Positions 35,396 through 43,156 of a DNA stretch of 43,156 nucleotides are shown here, in pieces. The first letter of the stretch is position 1. The number at the start of each line of letters is the position of its first letter. The stretch comes from Amoebophrya sp. AT5.2 (lineage: Eukaryota > Sar > Dinophyceae > Syndiniales > Amoebophryaceae): assembly GCA_005223375.1 (NCBI GenBank), contig RXOD01003862.1, positions 1 through 43,156 of the forward strand, in the 5' to 3' direction. A model generated the notes under the pieces. It saw only the letters and a program-made list of their open reading frames with translations, did not search any database and was not told where the DNA came from. The translations under genes were made by a program, and so were the position numbers.

Positions 35396-37651
35396 ATGTC
35401 ACCGCCTCCGCAGGACCACGGTGACCCTCCCGACACACTGGAGGCCCGTTATGAGGCGGAGTATCCCGGTCTGGTCTCCTCTTGGGACCAGCGCACGACG
35501 CTCCAACCGCCGCCCTACAAATTTGCTTGGCGACGGCATGTGGAGCGGGGCCTGTACGTCGGGGATCCGGAGGCGCATGGCCGGCTCGCGGACGCAGACT
35601 TGATGAGCGGCCATCCCGGCTACAGCACGCGGCCTGGCGTGCCGAGCGGGGAAGAAAAGTCGCCGCTCGCTGCAGATTCGGGTCCGGAAGGTGCTGCTGA
35701 TCCCGAGTTTCTGGACACGCACGAGCCTCCCTGCTTCCTCGGCGAGCTCACCGCCGCGAACCCCTACACCCCGAAGTGGGTCGACTTCGAATCGGTGCGG
35801 CGCGGACAACGGCTGTGGAACAAGCACTTGCTCCGTGCGTCGATGTCGCTCGGGATGAGCCTCTTGGTCGGGCTGAGTGTCGCGCGGTTCAGTGAGATCC
35901 TGGAGTTTTCGGGCTACTCGTCGTCCCCCATGGCGGCGATCTACCGGTATCGGCAGACCTTCTTCCGCTGGCTCGACTGGTTCCGGTTCGAGGACGTGAC
36001 GAAGGCCGGGTCTCGCTTCCGCAAGTCCTGCTTCGCCGTGCGCCGCGTGCATGAGTTCGTCCGCCGCCAGGTGGCGAAGGCAAAAGCTGCTGCACCATCT
36101 CCAGAAGGCCGCCGTGGTGCGGCCAGGCGGTGCGGTTTCGTGGAGGAGCAGGACGACGAAAGGCTGATCGGCGTTCCCCTGTCGCAGTACGACGTGGCGG
36201 AGGTGCAACTGGTTTTCTCCGGGCTCTGCATCAGCATCTTTGAGGCGGAGCTGTCCTTCGGCGCGCCATCGGCAAAGCTCACGGCGGGGGACAAGAGAGA
36301 TATGGTGCACTGCTGGCGGTTCATCGGCTTCCTGCTCGGCGTGCAGGACGAGTACAACGTGTGCGAGTCGGTGGAAGTGATGGAGACCTACCTGCAGGAG
36401 TTTCTGCTGTTCATGCCGCAGCGAGTCCGCACGGCGCGAAGCAGCGGCTTTCTTAAGCCATCCAAAAACTCGATGCTATTGCTAGCCCCAATGCAGGCCT
36501 AGTGATCGGTCTCGGTGAATAATAGTCTTACGGATCCCCGGAAAGGAGAGGGGATGGGTCAAATACTGGTTCAGACCGGGGGTTGCCTGGATAGGTTTGG
36601 GATGCGGGAGCCAGCATGGAGATTTGTTACAGGCTGTCGAGACCCGTTATATCTGTAGGCGTTTTCTCTTTCTCTACGTACAGGGTCGCCTACCTACTGC
36701 CTGCTCGTGTTCATCGCGTCATACCCCTTCTAAGGGGTAAGTACTGACGGACATCGCGAAGTGAGGGGGTCTCTGATCGGAAGCCGGCCTTGGACCCTGC
36801 ATTGAGTTTACTTTGGAACCTCTAAATCTCGGCTGAGGGACGCGGCGATCACTGGGTTTGGGTGGTGGAGCGGCCTGGGCACCGGCTTCTACAAGGGCAT
36901 GTTCCTGCTGGCCTGCGAGAGCGAGCGGCTGATGGGGCCGAAGGGGCGGAGTCTCGTCAAAGTCCGGGACAGCACGACGTCGCCTACGAAATTTTTGAGG
37001 GAAGTAGAAGTGGATCATACGGATAAAAGCGTGGTCGACCCCTCGAAGAAGATGTTGATGAAAAGTAGAACGGGAACAAGTACTCGCGAAAATGAAGGGG
37101 AGGAAGCAGATGTTGAGGGAAAGGAAAACAGCATGGACGACTACACCGACTGCAGCAGTTTCGGAGACGTGCTGTGGCACAGGGAGCTGGTGCGGCTGTA
37201 TCTGCGGTACATCTGCCAGGTGTCCGTGGATGCAAAGCAGATCGGGAAGATGCGGGACCTGCAGTTCACCGACCCGGAGAGAGCCTGGCGAAAGGTGGCC
37301 TTCAACTGCAAGTTCGCGCGCGGCGTCGACTTTCTGTTCTGGAGGCGGCTACGGCTGTGGGCGGGAGCTGGCGGAGCTGCGGTGCTCGCGCTGGGGTGCT
37401 GGGGACTTCATCTCGGTAGGGGCAGTCTAGTGTGCAGTCCCAATAACTTTTCAACGAAAACGAGAACGTCGAACATAGAGGGAAATGCAGTAGAAGAAAT
37501 CACAAAAATGACTACCGGCGCTAGTAGGTATTTGCTGAGCGGGGGTTCTTGGCAGGACCCAAGACTGCTTTTCACTGCCGTGTCGGTAGGATGCTCTTGT
37601 TTCGCAATAGCTAAGTTTTGGCCTTTCAGTCATACCGGACCCTATGGTTGA
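35396..37651 (+). CDS. mpaB/rubber-oxygenase-type (DUF2236) protein, membrane-anchored
   Basis: The first exon (from ATG 35396; a GTG two codons upstream is less likely) carries the family marks in order: RRVHEFVRR (His219), GVPLSQYDVAEVQLVFSGL (from residue 259) and MVHCWRFIGFLLGVQDEYN (from residue 303; His305). Members are haem-dependent or ER-bound oxygenases acting on terpenoid or polyisoprene chains; the substrate here is unknown. The first exon stays open to a stop at 36500. A second long frame (about 36807-37651) reads GFGWWSGLGTGFYKGMFLLA and holds two hydrophobic segments near 37350-37410 and 37567-37625, fitting an ER-anchored C-terminal part of the same protein. The joint between them is unresolved: a 53-nt exon at 36684-36736 probably lies in the middle, and the first donor may be GC rather than GT. 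If no joining occurs, the first frame alone is a 368-residue protein containing the whole catalytic core. Confidence 0.75.
36684..36736 (+). other. Candidate 53-nt internal exon of the oxygenase gene
   Basis: Preceded by TTTCTCTTTCTCTACGTACAG and followed by GTAAGT, both strong signals. One frame reads VAYLLPARVHRVIPLL and runs in phase into an acceptor at 36806. Another runs in phase from a GC donor at 36497 to an acceptor at 36837. The sequence alone does not decide between them. Confidence 0.55.
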
Positions 37652-38405
37652 AAACGGACGAACGATCGCAAGTTGCGCTGTCGCGCTCGCTCAGGCACCA
37701 CATTATGGAATGTGCAGTGCTGTTGGAACATACGAGTATGATGAACTTCTGTTCTTGTTTCAATCAGCAACGAAGGAGGGATCTGTGCCGGCCACGGATT
37801 TTTGGATATACCGCCGGAACTTTTTCGAACTTCCTCCTATGATATGGAAGCAGCTACAGCCAGATTGATAGACCATGTCGTTGCACCTCTCCTGGCTACA
37901 TAATATAAAAAGAAAGTACAGATGAAATATAGTATACTCAGCCGTGACGGGGGTCGGGGTCAGCACCCTTCCATTCCGGTTCGACTTCGGGCACTGTGAT
38001 TGCCGGGGTGTTGCCCAAATGAATATAGCGTTTACGAGTTTATCGGGACACCATGGCCACTTCTCGAATCCGCCACACAACAAATAAAAGAGAAAGCGAG
38101 GGCTTCGTTAGAGTTGAGAGACTCGATCTGGAAAATGGAAATTTCGACACCGCCCCCGGGTGAAAGAAGTGCAGAGCTCGGCTTTCACTCGTCTTTTCGA
38201 TCACGATGAATTCCATTTGAGTGCGTCCGCGTTCTAGAAATGTCTGCAAATTAATAGAAATACAAATTATAGAATCCAATCGTCCTCCTCCTCCTGGTCG
38301 TGAAAGTGAAACCACCTTGGTATTAATTAATCTGGAGGAACAAAAGGAAGTCACTTAGGCGTTCCGCGTCGTCTAGTTCAGAAGCACTACATAGCCACAA
38401 CAGAC
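37652..38405. other. Spacer, no supported gene
   Basis: Contains the likely 3' untranslated region of the oxygenase gene. A 74-codon frame (37644-37868) overlaps the oxygenase stop and shows no recognisable content. A TCGTCTAGTTCAG at about 38371-38383 is an acceptor look-alike 22 bases before the next ATG. Confidence 0.45.
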
Positions 38406-39513
38406 ATGCGAAGGACGATTCTCTCCCACCGCTCCGCCGGAGTGGTCGCGCTCCTTTGGGGCGCCGCTGTGGCCGTCGACCACAGCCACGTTGCATCCGA
38501 TCGGGCCACAGTTGCATCCGCGAAACAGGACGTCCTACAGCCCGACTCCGATGCGCCGAAGGCGGCAGTCGACGAAAAAGCGGTCGCAATGGCCAACCAA
38601 GCTGCGGTGGTGTACGATTCGGACGGCATCGCGGCGGTGGCTTCGGGCTCCGGCATCGTGTCGGCGGGAAGCGCAACAGGCCCGGCACCCGCCGGCACCC
38701 GCCGGCACCCGCCCCCCGAGCCTCGTGCCAGATCTTCCTGCAACGGCAACGCCCCTCAGCGCGGTCTTGCAACAGTCTCCCAGCGGTAAAGCCGCGCAGA
38801 GGAACACATACAAAGTCCGAATGCTACGCACCGAAAAGCCCAAATCGCCACCGAGCACCGGGGAGGCGACTGCGACGACGGCGACCGGGGACGCAGGCGG
38901 AGAAACCGAACATGAACAAGCGGCGGGGGTGTCGGCCGTACAATTCCTCCTTCAACCGAGCAAGAAGAAGAAACCTCAGAAGAAGGCGCTATTTATAGAC
39001 GATCCGTGCCCGAAGCCGGACGAGGATGCTGAGTGCTTTTCGAACACTTGTTGCGAAGGAAAATGCGCTAAGCCGAGCCGCTGCGATAACCCGTGCAAAC
39101 ACGACTGCGCGGAGGCGCAGAGGGATAAGGACAAGGCGGACGCGATTGAGCGGCACAAACAGGCGGTTGCGCAGAAGGTATTGATCGTCACTGATCATCG
39201 ATGCCAGCCGCCGCGAGAGCACTTATCTTCACAACCCAAAACAGCCCTGAGCGAACGTACTTATTTCACTTGAGCCAAAGAAGTCTCGTCAACACCAATA
39301 CAACTCACTGCTCCCGTTCATCCCCAGTGGTTCAGTGTCATGAATGAGAAACAAGTGAGTAACGCGCATAGATATGCAGAAAGAAATCCCGATGAATGTT
39401 GTAACACAAGAAAAGAAAGAGAACGAAGAAGGGTGAGAACCCACGTCCTTCAACAGGAGGAGGAGGAGCGGGCGGCGGCGGCGTCAACGGGGGAGGCGCA
39501 GGCCGCGAAGTAG
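38406..39513 (+). CDS. Secreted Cys-rich protein, frame broken by a 10-bp repeat copy
   Basis: The start at 38406 gives a clear signal peptide (two Arg, then a hydrophobic core ending near Ala-Val-Ala, about residues 1-24). This frame ends at 38789. From the repeat at 38684-38713 on, a different frame carries the rest: an Ala/Thr/Gly linker, a basic KKKKPQKK, then a compact region with nine to ten cysteines (39007-39108, including CCEGKC) and a charged helix. The two frames differ by exactly the one base that an extra 10-bp repeat copy adds. A likely last intron (39178-39456, AAG|GTATTG to CAACAG|GAG) would replace the tail with a short Glu/Ala-rich end at 39513; without it the frame stops at 39273. 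Function is unknown. The Cys spacing suggests a disulfide-stabilised extracellular domain. Confidence 0.55.
38684..38713 (+). repeat. Three tandem copies of GGCACCCGCC
   Basis: Three perfect 10-bp copies inside a coding region. The unit is not a multiple of three, so each gain or loss shifts the frame. With two copies the signal-peptide frame and the Cys-rich frame would be one. Confidence 0.95.
39178..39456 (+). other. Predicted intron of the Cys-rich gene (279 bp)
   Basis: AAG|GTATTG donor; CCTTCAACAG|GAG acceptor. Phase 0, followed by 18 codons rich in Glu and Ala and a double stop (TAGTAG). Confidence 0.45.
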
Positions 39514-40529
39514 TAGTGCGCACCTCGTCGTGCTCGTGGGCAGGGACACTCGGAGTAAGAGTAAGTAGGTGTGCATCGCCGGGAGTGTGGATTCCCGACT
39601 CTAATGAATTCTGCGGGGTGCGACGTGCGGGGGTAAGGGAGGGCTTTCAAAGAGCTGGGGTGGAGATGAAGTCCTTTTGCGGTCGCGTCCTTTTGCACCA
39701 ATACAACCAGAGATCTGTTACTAGCGCTTACTGATGACATTGGCAAATGAGAAATGACAATAGAACACTGAAAACAGCGAGATTGATCGGATCCAACAAG
39801 CAGCGAGATTGCATGGTAGAGAACGACAGGGGGCAAATCGAAGGCACGTTGAGCCGAATGATTAAGAACAACAGAACACTGAAAACGTCATCGTCAAAGA
39901 CAAAAGGAACAGCCTCAGCAGCGAATGAAATTGAAAAAGAACGACAAGAAGTTGCAGAAATGAAGAAAGCTACACAGATGATGTACAGTGAAAAATACGA
40001 GCTTTGAGGCGGAGCAAGGAATTGTGCCCTGTTTGAGCATGCTGGTCGCGAGTGTTGAGAGACTGAGCGCAAAATCAGAGGTTGGTCGGTCGTTAGCCTT
40101 GAAAAGGTCGCCAGGACTAGTTTCGAGTGAAAGGAGAAGCTTTGGAGCCGAAGAGCGCAGTCGACGGAAGACGTGAAAACCAAGGGTGCCAAAAAAATTG
40201 ATCGCGCAGTGCATCCAAGGAAACCCACATAACACCCGATAGATGTGCAACTCCCTCCTACTCACTAGTTCCCACACATGAGCGACATTCAGTGTACAGT
40301 TCTCACTCAGCAGCTCAGCGAGAGCTCGGTCTTTACAGCCACGAATTCACGAAGAAAACTTTTAATTGCCATCTAAGTCCAAATCACATAAGAACTTTGA
40401 CGTCCGAAGGAAAACGCGTAGCACGCTACCTCCGCGTCACCAGTATCTCGATCGTATCTGGTTCGGATCGATCGGGATATGTGCGCGAGTCTTGAATAAT
40501 GGGTGAGGACAGCATAGGATAGCGGATAG
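39514..40529. other. Spacer with one small repeat-bearing open frame
   Basis: About 1 kb without a well-supported gene. It contains two copies of AGAACACTGAAAAC (39762-39775 and 39873-39886), both lying inside a small 86-codon frame, and no clear splice signals close to the next start codon. Confidence 0.45.
39747..40007 (+). CDS. Small hypothetical protein (86 aa) with repeated NRTLKT
   Basis: ATG 39747 to stop 40007. The motif NRTLKT occurs twice, about 37 residues apart, and the C-terminal half is Lys/Glu-rich and likely helical. No signal peptide or known domain. It could be a chance frame; the repeated peptide reflects the 14-base DNA repeat. Confidence 0.25.
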   Translation: MRNDNRTLKTARLIGSNKQRDCMVENDRGQIEGTLSRMIKNNRTLKTSSSKTKGTASAANEIEKERQEVAEMKKATQMMYSEKYEL

Positions 40530-43156
40530 ATGAGACGACTGCTAGGTGCAGGCTTCGTCGCGGTCGGGCTTGGCTACGGAAGTCAGGGAAGCTTCCAGGA
40601 GGGCGGTTCTTCGTCTTCCTCCGCCGGCAAACAGCGGAAGGAAAGCAAAGGCGAAGGCCATGGGCCGCATCAACGGGATTCCCATGCTGGGGGCCGGGGC
40701 GGAGAGAGCAGCGGTACGGCCCGCGACGTGCTGGACAGGAGAAAGGCTTCGGGAGAGCCGGACGCCGAGGGCGCAAAGAATCAGCCAGAAGGTAGTGGCG
40801 GCTCCGTGATCGTTGGCACCGACGCCCAGGACAAGCGAATCTTGAAGGACTCAATAGGCTACGGGTCATCTCCACCGGTGGCTGAGCAGCTGTTTCCGAA
40901 AGATCCTGGAAAAGGGTCCGCCGGGAATCGTTCTCACACCGAGTCGAAAGGGCAGCTGCATCTTCGCGCCAGCAAACCGGCCCGAAATCTACTTCCCGCG
41001 CATGCAGCGGAAAGTAAGCCCGCACTACCGCCCCTCTCAACAAAACAACCCGAGCCTACCCATGTACCACCCTCCCCTGCACGCGGCGAGCCACCGGAAG
41101 CGCATTTCGACGGCCGCCTTCTGGCCGAACAAGACGCGTCGGCGCCCACCTTGGTTCAGGAGGTGGAGATTCCCGAGGAGTTGTACTCCTACTCCGCTGA
41201 AGGCGGGTTGAATTCGGATCCTCCCGCGGCCCCCGCCGAGAACGAGGACTACCGACTGGAGCAGGACCGCCTGGCAGCGCAGGTGAAACCGACGAAGAAG
41301 TTCGTGCAGGTGGAGAGGCCGGCGTTTCACGTCAGCGGCGACCTTGACTCGCTGGCGTGGGGGCAGGGCGACGGCGTGGCGCGCCTCCTCGCGGACCGGG
41401 CCCGGGAAAGGTCGGACGTCACCGTCCAGGGCGTCGACGTGGAAACCTACTTGGGCATAGACCGCTACCGGGATCTGGACCTGCGGCAAACTTCGGAAGC
41501 CGTCCCTGGCTCCGATGAGCAAAAGCCCCTAGGAGCCGACGGGGGAGGAGAACAGCCGGGGCAAATAGCACTCGAGACTCCCGCTTTGCCGGAGCGGATA
41601 GCGCAGCAGACGGGAAAGAAGGAGAGGGAGATGCTGCCCGACGGCGATGTTCGCGACGGGGGTGTCGATCCGGAGATTCCCCTGCGTGCGTACCATCCGA
41701 CGTTTCACCGCATGCTGCAGCAGCGGTATCAGGACTCGCGTGAAGATTTGCTTGACGACGCAGCTGACAAGAACGAACTCGAGAAGCGGACCCCCACGTC
41801 AACAAAGGGCACCACGACCTCCGGCTCCAGCGCCGCCACGAAAAGCCGGCGTCTCGCCGCGCAGCCTTCCGGCGGCACGTGGGAGTGGCTAGTTGGCGCC
41901 GGCACGTCGCCCACGACGACGACCGTCTCCGGGCCGTCCGTGCCCGGCGTGGCGAAGCAGAAGGACGTGGCCATCGTCGGGTACGCTTCGACGAATCTGT
42001 GGCTGCAGAACGCGATCACGGTGGACATCCGGCAGCCCAACACGTTCGGGGCCGGCGCGCACCCAGACCCCAGGTTCAAGTTTGTGGACGGGGACATCAT
42101 CGCGCGCGAGCAGTGCCAGGACTTCCAGGGGCGGGACGTGCGCATGGGCACGATCGACTTCGCGGGAACCCTTTCCTACGGGATCTCGGGGCGGTACGCG
42201 AACCACACGCAGCTCATCGACGCCTACATAGACACCACGAACCAGGCGCTGCTGAAGGGCGAAAGCCAGCCGTTCGCGTTCATGCACGGAGGCTCGTACA
42301 AAATCTGCTACGCACCGGACGGGGATTTTGTGAGCACGGCGCCGCGAACGACGGCGATGACGACGAGCTTTTGGCTGCCCTCTCCCATGCTCGTGTATGG
42401 GGTGCGGTCGCCCTGCACCTACTCACCGACCTGCATAAAAGACGAAGAGTGGCACTGCTGGTACCCGGGACTGGCTGACTCGCCAGCAGAATGCGCGTTC
42501 GCCTTCACGGGTACTATTTGGCGAACGCGCACCTACAGCCTTCAATTTTATTCGATGACTACTCAAATGTTCACTAAGCGGCTGTGGTAGTTGGCTTTGC
42601 GATTTGTGGTCCGGCAGACAGTATACGTTCGTAGAGTTGTGGTGGGACGAGTTCTCTCATGTTTTTGGTGGCAACGAACTGTAGTGGTCGACGAGCAATA
42701 ACACTATGAATTCAATAAAAGAAAAATCGATGTTGATGCAGGCGCGAAGTTTCGCGAGGGGTTTTCGCTGTTTGCGTCTTCGGTGTCGAAGATGTCTTGG
42801 ACAGGGCTTTACACCAACGAGGAGTACGACGTGAACGGCACGGTGAACCAGACCGCGACGCCCTCCGAGTGCCGGCTCACGGACCCGGTGTCCACGATCT
42901 GGCAGCCGTTTCCCAGCACCTTCATCACGGTGACCGGCGCGACCATCGCGAACATGCCGAAGGTGGCCCACGACCAGACCGGCGCGTTCACGATGCGGCT
43001 CTGCTACTGCGGCGACTACTCGCAGGGCGGCGCCAAGTGCGACGGCAAGGAGGAGTTCATCCAGGCGTTCGGCAAGCTGTACATCTGGCGGGTGAGCATC
43101 TGCGACTACGGAAACGCGCTGGCCCCGGAGTGCCAGACCGCCCCGTACCAGCGGGA
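40530..43156 (+). CDS. Secreted multidomain extracellular protein, 3' end cut by the window
   Basis: Exon 1 (40530-42510) and exon 2 (42742 to the window end) join through a split Gly codon. The N-terminus looks like a signal peptide (MRRLLGAGFVAVGLGYG). Residues of about 25-440 are polar, Pro/Glu/Gly-rich and probably disordered. From about residue 449 (GTWEWLVGAG) the sequence becomes globular, with many aromatic residues, paired cysteines (for example PCTYSPTC and LCYCGDY) and possible N-glycosylation sites (NHT, NGT, NQT). I do not recognise the family; a cell-surface or secreted role is inferred. The small frame in the intron and the stop at 42588 belong to unspliced reading. Confidence 0.7.
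42511..42741 (+). other. Intron of the last gene (231 bp)
   Basis: ACGG|GTACTA donor and GATGCAG|GCG acceptor, phase 1. The exon after it remains open for more than 410 bases to the window end and keeps the same Cys/aromatic style. Confidence 0.75.

Noticed and set aside
35399..36310. 303-codon minus-strand frame opposite the oxygenase
   Set aside because: The plus strand carries clear DUF2236 motifs; the minus frame is an Arg/His-rich shadow.
36503..36683. Possible tRNA (a GGTTCAGACC string near 36570)
   Set aside because: The arms needed for a cloverleaf could not be paired around it.
37644..37868. 74-codon frame overlapping the oxygenase stop
   Set aside because: No domain, overlaps the likely 3' untranslated region, and no splice join that improves the oxygenase.
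1..43156. CRISPR array, bacterial operon or provirus
   Set aside because: No regularly spaced repeats and no phage or replicon genes; introns show that the DNA is eukaryotic.

Overview
The window is nuclear DNA of a eukaryote, most likely a protist. Very long open frames are joined by short GT-AG introns (98-231 bp). Each of the four best-supported junctions, in the two giant genes, is followed by a G on the exon side, and reading phase is kept exactly across all of them. All six genes lie on the + strand over about 41 kb. Pyrimidine tracts ending in AG precede several start codons, and one or two junctions only work with non-GT donors. This combination is typical of dinoflagellates and related alveolates, but that assignment is an inference; no ribosomal RNA, spliced-leader or organelle marker is present to settle it.

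Layout. 1-2083: non-coding, with a ~50-bp direct repeat at a 390-bp spacing. 2084-16295: a two-exon gene for a ~4691-residue protein recognisable as an RNF213 (mysterin)-like dynein-type AAA+ protein. It has three P-loops, a tandem pair of AAA units and an RZ-type zinc finger, but no RING finger. 17109-31241: a four-exon gene for a second giant (~4593 residues) with one clear P-loop/Walker B pair near its C-terminus and no family I can name. 32449-34698: a two-exon gene fusing a ParB/sulfiredoxin-like domain to a degenerate first RecA domain of a DEAD-box helicase. 34699-35395: spacer with two segments that look like spliced exons. 35396-37651: an mpaB/latex-clearing-type oxygenase (DUF2236) with a C-terminal membrane part; its middle junctions are unresolved. 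38406-39513: a secreted Cys-rich protein whose frame is broken by one extra copy of a 10-bp tandem repeat. 40530-43156: a secreted, disordered-then-globular extracellular protein cut by the window end.

The most interesting part is the first 31 kb: two neighbouring, co-oriented giant ATPase genes of nearly equal size, 813 bp apart. One is an RNF213 relative whose zinc finger has lost its usual histidine and has an extra cysteine two residues before it. The other is an apparently undescribed P-loop giant with acidic and basic tracts suggesting nuclear targeting. A functional link between them is only suggested by adjacency. The third gene, a ParB-like plus pseudo-helicase fusion, is also unusual. 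The oxygenase and the two secreted proteins look like unrelated neighbours.
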